Origin: Devosia nanyangense
GTDB taxonomy: Bacteria > Pseudomonadota > Alphaproteobacteria > Rhizobiales > Devosiaceae
Length of the DNA stretch: 64,000 nucleotides
Direction of reading: 5' to 3'
NCBI GenBank assembly: GCA_016213505.1
Contig: JACRAF010000069.1
Location: 1-64,000, forward strand
Every line of letters starts with the position of its first letter. The first letter of the stretch is position 1. Below, one piece after another: positions 1 through 7,568 of the stretch. Under the pieces are notes generated by a model. The model worked only from the letters and a program-made list of their open reading frames with translations, was not told where the DNA came from and ran no database searches. The position numbers and the translations under genes are program-made.

Positions 1-123
1 CCGTGCGTTCGCCCGAACTAAGATAGTGTTCTAGTACGCATGCCCCCTCAGACTTAGCAGAACTGCCGGTGGCCATTGTGCCGGAGACTTCAATGCGTTG
101 GGTCCTCCGCCGGTGGCAGACAA

Positions 124-190
124 TGAGGGTCGGCCCCAGCCTCAGATAGGCAGCAGCTACGGGGAAAATAGGGACCATACGACGCTGCGA
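124..190 (+). repeat. Partial copy of dispersed repeat A
   Basis: The block GAGGGTCGGCCCCAGCCTCA followed by a TTTTC/AAAAT-containing tail and a CCATACGACG motif recurs near 1512 and 6027. Here it lies about 260 bp from the end of the 75-residue gene, much as the 6027 copy lies about 300 bp from the paralogous gene. It therefore looks like the downstream flank of a duplicated cassette. Confidence 0.6.
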
Positions 191-254
191 TGGCCGGCGA
201 TTGCCATAGCGCGCGGAACCAGCCGCATGTTTTGCCCTCGGCGATCTGTCCCTC

Positions 255-379
255 CGAGTATGATCGCCTCATTGGAGGCCCCCGGAGACGCCCGGAACTC
301 CGCGACTGCTGAGTATGATTGGCATCATACTCGGTTTGTGGCTGTAAGCCCCGGAACTCCGCACATCCCGAGTATGATT
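255..379. promoter_or_regulatory. Cluster of GAGTATGAT motifs
   Basis: GAGTATGAT occurs at about 256, 311 and 370 on the plus strand, and its inverse (ATCATACTC) at about 324. Two of the direct copies are preceded by CCGGAACTCCGC. The arrangement is iteron-like or a multi-site protein-binding region, but no nearby gene identifies the binder. Confidence 0.35.
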
Positions 380-448
380 GGGTGAAACGGGGTACTTGCG
401 CCCATCGCGGGTGTGGAGTGCGTGAACCTCTTGCCGACGCCGCGCCTC

Positions 449-676
449 CTAGTTCGCCTTCCCGCCGATGGCGGCGCGCAGCAGCCGGCTCACGGTGTCG
501 TCATCGGTCTCGCCGAGAAGTCGGGCGGCATCGATGTGCTCGAACACCTCGTCGTCGACCGGAATCGTCCAGCGCCCGTCCGGCAGTCGTGTCGCGGTCC
601 GGCGGATCGTGTAGCCGGGTAGGGCTTGAGCATCGATCAGGTGCTTGGTGTCGTCGCTCACAGTGATGATCTTCAT
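449..676 (-). CDS. 75-residue hypothetical protein, possible ribbon-helix-helix type
   Basis: This small acidic protein begins MKIITVSDDTKHLID and ends with a helical stretch (EVFEHIDAARLLGETDDDTV, then SRLLRAA). That pattern is reminiscent of ribbon-helix-helix or SeqA-N-like DNA-binding modules, but the family assignment is only a guess. A paralogue at 6386-6613 is over 80 percent identical by eye. In both places it follows the same upstream gene (763-1281 or 6687-7163) by 70-90 bp, so the two form a duplicated two-gene cassette. A toxin-antitoxin or regulator role is possible but not shown. Confidence 0.65.
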   Translation of the reverse strand: MKIITVSDDTKHLIDAQALPGYTIRRTATRLPDGRWTIPVDDEVFEHIDAARLLGETDDDTVSRLLRAAIGGKAN

Positions 677-762
677 GGCGCCTCGTCCTCCGTGTCATGG
701 AGGTCACCACGCTTGCTCGAGCCGACAAGGCCAGTGCTTTCTGCAAGACCGGAAAAGCGTGG

Positions 763-1281
763 TTAGCGGGAGCCGGCCCACGCGACGAGGTCTCGTCGGA
801 AGGCGATGACCTGGCGGCGCACCGCCGTGTCGAACACTGCGCCGTCGTCGAGCAGCGACCACCTCAATGCCTCGTACTTGACGAGCATGTCGTCGATGCT
901 GCGGGCCGGATGCCGGACAATCCGATCAATGAGAGCTGCAATCTCGTCGGCACTTGCTGACCACCGTGCCCAGGCGGTGTGGTAGCCGACTTCGGCGCGG
1001 ACGGCATCGAGGGCCGCACTGTGGCGCCTACCGGCGCCAACACGGCCGATGCCGCGCGGCGCAGCCAACTCCTCGGCCTGGGCCGCAAGTTGCCGCACAC
1101 GGTGGCCTTGTCGGGCGCAACGGCGGCGAAGTCGGGCGAACTCGATTCCGAGGGCGAACAGTTCGCTGGGTGGCGCCAAGTCGGGCTGCACCGCACCCGC
1201 TGGCAACGACAACGCGGCTGCTGCTGCGGCGCCACTCAGCAACACACCGCGCCGATTGACCAAACTGGATGGAGCACCCAT
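763..1281 (-). CDS. Hypothetical protein with twin-arginine-like leader
   Basis: The start MGAPSSLVNRRGVLLSG was chosen because the remnant copy at 13640-13914 begins in the same way. It gives an RR motif followed by an alanine-rich hydrophobic stretch and an AGA cleavage-like site, a possible Tat or Sec leader. The rest is helical and Arg/Ala-rich, with a conserved core WARWSASADEIAALIDRI. Homologues in this window are 6687-7163, where the leader is replaced by an unrelated N-terminus, a truncated copy at 13640-13914 and an eroded one near 1915-2010. The 75-residue gene follows on the same strand. I do not recognise a function. Confidence 0.65.
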   Translation of the reverse strand: MGAPSSLVNRRGVLLSGAAAAAALSLPAGAVQPDLAPPSELFALGIEFARLRRRCARQGHRVRQLAAQAEELAAPRGIGRVGAGRRHSAALDAVRAEVGYHTAWARWSASADEIAALIDRIVRHPARSIDDMLVKYEALRWSLLDDGAVFDTAVRRQVIAFRRDLVAWAGSR

Positions 1282-1399
1282 GCCGCGACCTCCCGTCAAA
1301 GAGCATCGCGGTCGTGGCTTGGTCTCGGCTGTGTCGTCAAGATGGAGCAGATGGCCATCTTGTCATGACGTGCCCGCGGTGAATCTTGACCGTGATCTT
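1282..1399 (-). repeat. Conserved upstream block of the duplicated cassette
   Basis: The sequence just upstream of the leader-bearing gene is conserved at 13915-14028 (nearly whole length) and, in its core CGTGGCTTGGTCTCGGCTGT, around 7190-7220. Its position suggests a promoter or operator. On the minus strand it contains TTGACGACAC, but I see no good -10 hexamer at the right spacing. Confidence 0.5.
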
Positions 1400-1480
1400 A
1401 CCGCCTGCGCGCCTGCGCCTGCTCGTTCATGAGCGACTGCCGGCGCGGGTGCTGATCGCAAGTAGTCAAATAGAATCAAC

Positions 1481-1790
1481 TTCTAACGGGTCCTGCCGCC
1501 GCGACTGCCGGTGAGGGTCGGCCCCAGCCTCAGTTAGGCTCCACCTAATGAGGATTTTCGAGGCACTGCTGCTCCACCTCGCCCCTTATTCCCGTAACCC
1601 ACGGTTAAGTCGTTGCTTAAGCAGCGTCTGCTCATCCTCGGTGCGTTTTTGGCACTTTACCGCCTCAAGAAAACGCCCGCGTTCCGGGCGTCTCCGGAGG
1701 CTCCGGAGTAGTCCCCCGCACTACTCGGGCTAAAACCCCTCAATGCCCCACCGGCTGGGGCTTTGAGGCCGATTTTGTCCCAAAAAGGGA
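1481..1790 (+). repeat. Dispersed repeat A, long copy 1
   Basis: The stretch from TTCTAACGGGTCCTGCC through GAGGGTCGGCCCCAGCCTCA to the hairpin at 1738-1768 and the TTTTG after it is colinear with 5989-6310. Conservation is patchy but includes long identical runs. Together the copies bracket the receiver/kinase/nucleosidase island in direct orientation. Confidence 0.65.
1738..1768 (+). terminator. Hairpin conserved in both repeat copies
   Basis: CCTCAA-T-GCCCCA pairs with TGGGGC-TT-TGAGG around a CCGGC loop and is followed by CCGATTTT. The homologous hairpin at 6254-6284 has different loop-proximal bases but keeps the outer stem CCTCAAAG/CTTTGAGG. Intrinsic termination or another RNA-level role is plausible. 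Confidence 0.45.
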
Positions 1791-1914
1791 GTAGTGCCGA
1801 GGTTGCCTCGAGGTCACCCGGCGGCGCCCGGCTGGACTGGGACGGAGTGGGTACCTATCTGCCGGTCAGCCGGCGAGCCTCCTCCCGAGCGTTCTTTCCC
1901 TGTTTGCTCGCTAG

Positions 1915-2010
1915 CCGCTCGGCTGCGCGCGAGCCGGCGGGCGATCTGGTCGGCAAGTTCCGCCACATCGCTGACGGCCCCAGACCACCGCGCCCATTCG
2001 ATCGAGTGTC
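1915..2010 (-). pseudogene. Eroded copy of the 763-1281 gene family (C-terminal part)
   Basis: Translated on the minus strand, this stretch reads SIEWARWSGAVSDVAELADQ and then IARRLARS. It aligns with the WARWSASADEIAALIDRI core and following residues of the protein at 763-1281. No intact frame surrounds it. The two-component island starts immediately to its right, so the island appears to have landed next to, or replaced part of, a former cassette copy. Confidence 0.55.
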
Positions 2011-2103
2011 AGTCCAGATCCATTTTTGACGCAATCTGAAATGCACTTGAAGACCTTGTCTCCAGATGCAAAGCTATTTGCGGAGGCGACGGGGGGAGTT
2101 TCA

Positions 2104-2550
2104 GTGCATCTTGTTTTTGTTGATGACGATAGAGAGATTTGCGAACAGATTTCGGAGTGGGCCGCTTCGATTACCGATGCGGAGGGGCGGCCTTCAATTC
2201 ATCCAATAACCTTGATCCAGAAGAAGAAGTCGGCCATCGAGCGCATCCGCCGGGCAATTTCTGATTCAACGGTTCCTGACGTGATCCTATTGCTTGACCT
2301 TTGTCTCGACGGCGACAAGCAGTTTGGCTTCGAGGCTTTACGGGCTGTTCGTGAGGCCGAGCATGAGGTGCGAGATATTCCTGTCGTAATCTATAGTTCT
2401 AGCGACGCTGATGATGACATCAGCGAGAGCTATGCACTCAAAGCCAATTCGTTCGTGTGGAAAGGTTTCGGCAGCGAGCAACAGCAGCGCTTTTTGGAAC
2501 TGATGCAATACTGGCTTAACATCGCCTCAGTAAAGCCGGTAGGCGGCTGA
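2104..2550 (+). CDS. Stand-alone response-regulator receiver protein (DtcB-like)
   Basis: This is a single CheY-like receiver domain: VFVDDD is the acidic pocket, ILLLDLCLDG carries the phospho-acceptor aspartate and VIYSSSD precedes the WKG lysine. There is no output domain. GTG 2104 is chosen because GGGGGGAG ends five bases upstream and the first beta strand begins at once. TTG 2026 and ATG 2041 are in-frame alternatives with no visible ribosome site. The stop overlaps the next start (TGATG), so the two are translationally coupled. In Detocs defence systems a stand-alone receiver buffers phosphate from the kinase. That role is inferred here from gene order. Confidence 0.8.
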   Translation: MHLVFVDDDREICEQISEWAASITDAEGRPSIHPITLIQKKKSAIERIRRAISDSTVPDVILLLDLCLDGDKQFGFEALRAVREAEHEVRDIPVVIYSSSDADDDISESYALKANSFVWKGFGSEQQQRFLELMQYWLNIASVKPVGG

Positions 2551-3659
2551 TGATGCTTGTCGAGGAGCCAAGATACTCTATCTTAGTCGTCGATGATCAA
2601 CCAGAGTGGGCCGAAGATCTCCAAGAACAAGGTCATGAATTAGGCCTCCCGATCGACTTTGAGGTCGAGCGAAACGCCTCGTCAGCAGCTCGCAGATTGA
2701 CGAGCCCCACCAGATACGACCTGGTCATGGTCGATCTTTTCCTGAAGCGTGGCCTAGGTCTGGATGTTATTGAGAGAGCGATAACCGATGGCGTGACTGC
2801 GCCATTTGCTATCGTTAGCGCCACGGGTAGGGACGATCTGAAGGTGTCTGACGCCCCCTTGTTCGAGAGATATCAAAACTCCGGGGCAATCCAGTATATC
2901 GATAAATCAGATATTCGGGGCGCCCGTGCGTTTTCGGATTACATCACCTCGATCATCAGGGCGTTTGCGCAAGTTACGAACCTGAACAGGCTCCGCGAGG
3001 AGCGGCGAGCGAGCATTCTTCGCAATGCTACTGGAGAAATATCAGTCCTACTTGATGTTCTGCGGAGTTATCGAGAGGATATCGACTCGTCTGCAACGTT
3101 TTCCCGTCTCTGCGGCGGGGTTTCCGCGGCGCTGGATACGATACGCGAAACAACGGAAGGGCACGGGGAGCGGCACCGCCCGCGCCGGCTTCCGTACCGG
3201 CCGCTTGATCTGGTGCCATTGAAGGAAGTGGGGCTTAAAGAACGGCTCGATCAAGCGTTGAGGCGCGCAAGAGGCTTGACGGCGACGGACGATATTCGCG
3301 TGGCGATGCGAGATCTATTCCTTCCACGCACCTCGGACAGGGCTATCCAAACCGCCTGCCGAGTCGTCGCTTCTAGAGCAGACCGACTCTTCGAACGTGG
3401 AAAGAGCGAACACGCGGTCGCGGTGCTGCTCGGATTTGCAGAGACCCTGCCCACCAGGCGCGGCGGTCTGGAGCGAGCCCTGGAGCTTAGGCTCTTAGCG
3501 ACCGAGATTCTAATTTCCGACGGGCGGAAGCAAACCGCACATGTAATTCGCGAGGACGTTCTGAGGTCGGCGGCGAAGTTGGGAATCGACTATTCTGGTT
3601 TCCTAGGTGAACCTGACCGTTCGTCGCGTAAGCGCACTCCGAGTGATGACGATGAGTAG
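2550..3659 (+). CDS. Receiver-domain protein with helical C-terminal region
   Basis: Residues 8-130 form a receiver domain: SILVVDDQPEW, then YDLVMVDLFLK with the likely phospho-acceptor, FAIVSATGRDD, and YIDKSD with the conserved lysine. The remaining 230 or so residues are predicted helical and charged, with no DNA-binding motif I recognise, so this is not an ordinary transcription factor. The gene overlaps the upstream receiver gene by one base and the downstream nucleosidase-fold gene by eight. In Detocs the effector is a receiver fused to a nucleoside-phosphorylase domain; here the two parts sit in adjacent genes in different frames. I infer that this protein relays phosphorylation to the next gene product. 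Confidence 0.75.
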   Translation: MMLVEEPRYSILVVDDQPEWAEDLQEQGHELGLPIDFEVERNASSAARRLTSPTRYDLVMVDLFLKRGLGLDVIERAITDGVTAPFAIVSATGRDDLKVSDAPLFERYQNSGAIQYIDKSDIRGARAFSDYITSIIRAFAQVTNLNRLREERRASILRNATGEISVLLDVLRSYREDIDSSATFSRLCGGVSAALDTIRETTEGHGERHRPRRLPYRPLDLVPLKEVGLKERLDQALRRARGLTATDDIRVAMRDLFLPRTSDRAIQTACRVVASRADRLFERGKSEHAVAVLLGFAETLPTRRGGLERALELRLLATEILISDGRKQTAHVIREDVLRSAAKLGIDYSGFLGEPDRSSRKRTPSDDDE

Positions 3660-4665
3660 TCTAGTCGGCGCCCTTGGGGATTTGGCGGTACGACGGCGAC
3701 CGGCGGTCCACGGGCGGAGCGACGTTGCGACTGCGGCCCCATCGAGCAAGGTCAATGAACCGCGATTCGGAATTGTGACTGCGCTGCCAATAGAAACACT
3801 CGCAGTCAGGCGGGTATTTGGGAATAGCCTCGACATACCCACACGAGCGCTTGATCGATGCCCGGTCGTGCTCAGGTCGATCGTTCTGACCCATGGGAAA
3901 TCCCGGTATGAGATAGTGCATTGCGAGTGCTTGCAGATGGGCAACAACTCAGCGTCGATCGCAACAACCGCACTTCTCATGCTGTACCCAACGATAACCG
4001 ATGTTCTAATGGTCGGCATTGCCGGTGGCGTTCCGCACCATCCATTCGATCTTAAGCACGCCGACGCACCCGACCACGTTCGACTTGGGGACATCGTGTT
4101 TGCGGACGAGGTATATCAATACGACATGATCAAAAGGGAGCGCGCGGCCGATACGAACCGCGCTAAGCCGCGGCCCGCTTCAGCTCTGTTCCAGAAGGCG
4201 TACACGAGGCTCTCTCAAAAAGAATTCGACAAAAAGGCGCCATGGACCAAGCATGTTGCGCGGGTATCGCGCACTCATTCGGAGTTTAAACGGCCCGTAT
4301 CAGATGAGCTCCATGTGTTCTCTATCTCCGATCTTGGGGTGATTACTGACACTATCGTCACTCATCCCCCCCAAATACGCAGAAAGGCCAACACTGCGCC
4401 GCTGGTTCACAAGGGTCGAGTGGGGTCGGCAAACATACTCCTGAAAGACGACGTCACGCGGAATGCGCTGCGATCTCTTGGGATCCGAGCGGTTGAGATG
4501 GAGGGTAGTGGGGTAGCCGACGCAACATGGAATTTTGACGTCGGTTATGGCATCGTTCGCGGAATTTGCGACTACTGCGATCCTATCAAAAACGAAACTT
4601 GGCAATTGTACGCGGCGCTAGCGGCCGCTGCATTCTCGAGGGCGGTCATCGAGGTGTCTGTCTAG
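3652..4665 (+). CDS. Purine nucleoside phosphorylase/MTAN-fold protein, candidate effector
   Basis: The motifs match the PNP/UDP phosphorylase superfamily in order: RFGIVTALPIETLAV at the N-terminus, VLMVGIAGGVP, RLGDIVFADEVYQYD, and VEMEGSGVADATW (Glu282, Glu284) with RGICDYCD carrying the catalytic-type aspartate (Asp307). Family members cleave the N-glycosidic bond of nucleosides or nucleotides, and PNP effectors of defence systems degrade ATP. ATG 3652 overlaps the upstream stop; an in-frame GTG at 3607 would add 15 unremarkable residues. About 35 linker-like residues precede the domain. The 3-prime end overlaps the convergent kinase gene by 20 bp. Confidence 0.8.
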   Translation: MSSLVGALGDLAVRRRPAVHGRSDVATAAPSSKVNEPRFGIVTALPIETLAVRRVFGNSLDIPTRALDRCPVVLRSIVLTHGKSRYEIVHCECLQMGNNSASIATTALLMLYPTITDVLMVGIAGGVPHHPFDLKHADAPDHVRLGDIVFADEVYQYDMIKRERAADTNRAKPRPASALFQKAYTRLSQKEFDKKAPWTKHVARVSRTHSEFKRPVSDELHVFSISDLGVITDTIVTHPPQIRRKANTAPLVHKGRVGSANILLKDDVTRNALRSLGIRAVEMEGSGVADATWNFDVGYGIVRGICDYCDPIKNETWQLYAALAAAAFSRAVIEVSV

Positions 4666-5692
4666 CGACCAGTTCTCGCGGAGGAATGCTGTCAGCGTGA
4701 CCTCTTGCGAGCAGCAGCGTAAAGCACGTCGTGTCTCGTCGCGCTGTGTCAACGAAGAGCAGGCCCCCATGCAGCACCGCCACTAGTCTCGCTATTGCCA
4801 GTCCCATTCCAGTACCCTCTACCCCGGTTTCCTCCAGGCTGTTGGTTACCGCGGGAGAGAAGATTGCATCTAGGTTGTCAGCATCGATCCCTCGCCCATT
4901 GTCCTCTATACAAATATCCAACCACTCGCCGCGAGCTGCCCCGTATCGCTCAAGCTGCCCGGGATATTTTCGCCTCAGCACGGAGAAATTAGCTACTTCG
5001 ATAACTACTGAAACGACCGCATTCCGCGGATTGCTGGGCGCGGTCGCATACTTAATAGCGTTCGCCAAGAGATTTTGAAACAGAAGTATAAGTTGATTCC
5101 TAATACCTTCAACCTCCGAATCTCCCATCATCCGGAACTCGATAGAAGCACTTCGAGCATTTCCGCGGGTCATCAAGTCGTATATTTCCGAAATGACCCG
5201 CCTGAGCGGAAACGTGGTGAAGTGTTCGATCCCAACAGAGGTTGGACGTAAGAAATGGGACAGCGCGCCAAACATCTCCTGCGCCTGTGCTGCCCCCGAG
5301 CGCAGCTTCTGGCGGCGAAGAAGTAGATAGGCATTATCTGCGGGCAGCTCGCGCGCGATCCCGACCGCCAATCGACGCATCCGAACGAAGAGTGGTGTCA
5401 CGCTTCGATCAAGCTCATTGAATGCTTTGAATATGAGATCTGCGCGAAGGCCGGCCATTTCCTTTCCAAAGGACGTGAGGAGGTTCATCGCCCTCCTCTC
5501 GAGCTCCATCAGCTCCCGACACATTTCTGTGGCTTCTTGGTACGCTTTGCTCCTCTCAGGGGATTGGTTTGCTATGTACTCGGCTATCTGCGCGGCACTC
5601 CTCCCAATCCGATTTAGGGGAAGACCGAAGTCGTGACGCAATGCAGCACAAGCTATCGCGGACGAATAGCTATAGAACTCCTGTGCATCCAT
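4646..5692 (-). CDS. Soluble histidine kinase
   Basis: An H-box-like LRHDFGLPLN lies near residue 20 and a helical dimerisation region follows. Near the C-terminus is a GHKL ATPase domain with N-box LLANAIKYA, G1 DNGRGID and G2 GTGMGLAIARL. No transmembrane segment or recognisable sensor domain is present, so the kinase is probably cytosolic and senses through its helices or a partner. ATG 5692 has AAGGA upstream; GTG 5701 is an alternative. It lies convergent to the two receiver genes and the nucleosidase-fold gene, its likely partners. The known Detocs kinase has an N-terminal repeat region that is missing here. Confidence 0.8.
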   Translation of the reverse strand: MDAQEFYSYSSAIACAALRHDFGLPLNRIGRSAAQIAEYIANQSPERSKAYQEATEMCRELMELERRAMNLLTSFGKEMAGLRADLIFKAFNELDRSVTPLFVRMRRLAVGIARELPADNAYLLLRRQKLRSGAAQAQEMFGALSHFLRPTSVGIEHFTTFPLRRVISEIYDLMTRGNARSASIEFRMMGDSEVEGIRNQLILLFQNLLANAIKYATAPSNPRNAVVSVVIEVANFSVLRRKYPGQLERYGAARGEWLDICIEDNGRGIDADNLDAIFSPAVTNSLEETGVEGTGMGLAIARLVAVLHGGLLFVDTARRDTTCFTLLLARGHADSIPPRELVARQTPR

Positions 5693-5988
5693 GATCCGCA
5701 CCGTCCTTGGACAACTATACCCGGCGGTGAAGCAAAGGGGGATTTCTGGGCATCCGTCAACAGCTTACGCCTCGGTCAAGAGGGCGATCGCATGGCGGCC
5801 TCGGCGTCGCGTTCCCGTTTGACCATCAGCGCCTCCAGTATTGGCGCTGACGGCACAAGGGGCGAGCCGCTGAGGAAGTCTAGTCGAAGAAGGGATCAGC
5901 CGAGCAAGATCGGTGGTCCGAGAAATAGCCACGACCGGACATCTGTATGCGACCCCTCCCAGCCTACCGGCGGCGAGTAGTTCAATGA

Positions 5989-6310
5989 AATCAAATTCTA
6001 ACGGGTCCTGCCGGCGGACCTGCCGATGAGGGTCGGCCCCAGCCTCAGTTAGTCTCCACCTAATGAGAATTTTCGGCCATACGACGACACCACCTCGCGC
6101 CTGTTCCCGTAACCCACGGCTACCACGTCGCTAAAGCTCGTCGAGGTTTTCCAAGCATGCATTATGGCGCAAAACGACCTCTCAAAAAACGCCCAGGTTG
6201 TGGGCCTCTCCGGGGGTCTCGGTGTCCGCTCTAGAACGACATGGTCTTAAAGCCCTCAAAGTCGCACCGGCCGTGGCTTTGAGGCCGATTTTGGCGCAAA
6301 ATAGCTGTCC
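5989..6310 (+). repeat. Dispersed repeat A, long copy 2
   Basis: This copy is colinear with 1481-1790: TTCTAACGGGTCCTGCC, GAGGGTCGGCCCCAGCCTCA, a TCCACCTAATGAG block, an AACGCCC block and the CCTCAAAG hairpin followed by GCCGATTTTG. Direct copies on both sides of 1791-5988 could mark how the island was acquired, or could simply be flanks of two tandem cassettes. Confidence 0.65.
6254..6284 (+). terminator. Hairpin, second copy
   Basis: CCTCAAAG pairs perfectly with CTTTGAGG across a 15-base GC-rich interior, followed by CCGATTTT. It matches the hairpin at 1738-1768 in position and outer stem, while inner bases differ. Confidence 0.45.
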
Positions 6311-6385
6311 TATCCCACGACACCGGACTGTTGCCCGCCTTTCGCAGCAGGCGCCCCGGTGACGCACTCGACGAAACCGCGCCTC

Positions 6386-6613
6386 CTAGCTCGGCTTCTT
6401 GCCGATGGCGGCACGCAGCAGCCGGCTCACCGTGTCGTCGTCGGTCTCGCCGGGGAGGCGGGCGGCAGCGATGCGGTCGAACACCTCGTCGTCGACCGGG
6501 ATGGTCCAGCGCCCATCCGGCAGTCGTGCCGCGGTCCGGCGGATCGTGTAGCCGGGTAGGGCCTGAACATCGATCAGGCGCTTGGTCTCGTCGCTGACGG
6601 TGATGATCTTCAT
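6386..6613 (-). CDS. 75-residue hypothetical protein, paralogue of 449-676
   Basis: It has the same length and near-identical sequence as the protein at 449-676 (MKIITVSDETKRLIDVQALP at the start, SRLLRAAIGKKPS at the end). The C-terminal helix pair after WTIPVDDEVF could be a small DNA-binding fold, but this is unproven. It follows the 6687-7163 gene by 73 bp in the same orientation, repeating the cassette order of the left copy. Confidence 0.65.
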   Translation of the reverse strand: MKIITVSDETKRLIDVQALPGYTIRRTAARLPDGRWTIPVDDEVFDRIAAARLPGETDDDTVSRLLRAAIGKKPS

Positions 6614-6686
6614 GGCGCGTGTCTCCCCTATGTGGGGGTCAACACGCTTGTTTGGGGCGACAAGACCAGTGTGTTCCGAGGCATGG

Positions 6687-7163
6687 TTAGCGTGAGCCGG
6701 CCAAAGCGACGAGGTCTCGCCGGAAGGCGACGACTTGGCGCCGCACCGCCGTATCGAATGCTGCGCCGTCGTCGAGCAGCGACCACTGCAGGGCGTCGTA
6801 CTTGATGATCAGGTCGTCGATGCCGCGGGCCGGATGCCGGGCAATCCGATCAATGAGAGCCGCAATCTCGTCCGCACTTGCTGACCACTGCGCCCAGGCG
6901 GCGTGGTAGCCCACCTTTTCGCGGATGGCGTCCAGAGCCGCCCTGTGGCGCCGACCGGAGCCTGTCGTGGGCTTGGTTGCCAAGGTGGCGATCCTGTCGG
7001 CCTCGGCCGCGAGTTGCCGCACGTGGCGGCCCTGTCGGGCACAGCGACGGCGAAGTCGGGCGAAACTCTGACCAAGCTCGACGAGAGGTGTGCTTGACCG
7101 GCTATCATCCTGCGTGTCGGCCCTGCCGCTGCGTTGTCTGCCGTCACCGGATCTTGCCACCAT
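6687..7163 (-). CDS. Hypothetical protein, paralogue of 763-1281 without leader
   Basis: From FARLRRRCARQGRHVRQLAA onward it matches the protein at 763-1281, including WAQWSASADEIAALIDRIAR and the C-terminal VRRQVVAFRRDLVALAGSR. The N-terminal 30 residues differ and contain no hydrophobic leader. The two paralogues may therefore act in different compartments, or this copy may have lost its signal. It has no recognised domain. Confidence 0.6.
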   Translation of the reverse strand: MVARSGDGRQRSGRADTQDDSRSSTPLVELGQSFARLRRRCARQGRHVRQLAAEADRIATLATKPTTGSGRRHRAALDAIREKVGYHAAWAQWSASADEIAALIDRIARHPARGIDDLIIKYDALQWSLLDDGAAFDTAVRRQVVAFRRDLVALAGSR

Positions 7164-7187
7164 GCGCCCACTCCCTGGGGAAAACCC

Positions 7188-7222
7188 GGTCGTGGTGGCT
7201 TGGTGTCGGCTGTGTCGTCAAC
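7188..7222 (-). repeat. Core of the cassette upstream block, second copy
   Basis: CGTGGTGGCTTGGTGTCGGC and the following TGTGTCGTCAA repeat the conserved core found at 1310-1340 and 13940-13971. Again it lies immediately upstream of a family member, supporting a regulatory role. Confidence 0.4.
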
Positions 7223-7240
7223 AGGGGACGGTGGTCGACA

Positions 7241-7567
7241 TCAGCGGGCTCGAACTAGGGCTTCTGCCTGGGTGACGCTGATCCTGAGCTCTTCGTCGCT
7301 GAGTTCACGAGCCGCGGTAGCGAGTCGCTCAACTAGCGCCGTTCGTTTGGTCGGACGCTTTCCTTCGCCGTCGAGCCCGAGCAGCCAGTTCGGGGTGGTG
7401 CCGAGCCCATTGGCGATCCGGACCAGGGTGTCGAGATCGGGTTCCCGGCGATTGCCGGCGTAGTGGGCATAGCGGCGCTCCTCGAGCCCGCATTGCCGTG
7501 CCGCCTCGCGGTCTGAGATCCCCAGTTGTGCTGCTCGTTCCTTGAGCCGTTTGGCGAACATGTCCAT
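7241..7567 (-). CDS. XRE-family transcriptional regulator
   Basis: The 108-residue protein has an N-terminal Cro/C1-type helix-turn-helix: RLKERAAQLGISDREAARQC is followed by GLEERRYAHYAGNRREPDLD and LVRIANGLGTTPNWLLGLD. The C-terminal part is a short helical tail. It is divergent from the membrane-protein gene at 7674 and shares with it an intergenic block with a perfect inverted repeat. Its paralogue at 20225-20548 occupies the identical position relative to a second membrane-protein gene. It probably represses both itself and the neighbour. Confidence 0.85.
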   Translation of the reverse strand: MDMFAKRLKERAAQLGISDREAARQCGLEERRYAHYAGNRREPDLDTLVRIANGLGTTPNWLLGLDGEGKRPTKRTALVERLATAARELSDEELRISVTQAEALVRAR

Positions 7568-7568
7568 G

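Larger units (their letters stand above)
1..448. other. Intergenic repeat-rich stretch, no gene
   Basis: I find no convincing gene here; the open frames are short and lack family resemblance. The stretch holds a partial copy of the repeat seen again near 1512 and 6027, and a cluster of GAGTATGAT motifs at 255-379. Confidence 0.6.
5702..6385. other. Non-coding stretch with repeat A
   Basis: I see no gene in this stretch. Its left 280 bases show nothing I recognise. The right part is the second long copy of repeat A with its hairpin. Confidence 0.6.

Noticed and set aside
255..379. CRISPR-like reading of the GAGTATGAT repeats
   Set aside because: Only three or four 9-10-base units, irregular spacing, one inverted, and no cas genes.
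2026..2103. N-terminal extension of the first receiver protein from TTG 2026 or ATG 2041
   Set aside because: No ribosome site, no conserved features, and a near-ideal site exists for GTG 2104 at the domain boundary.
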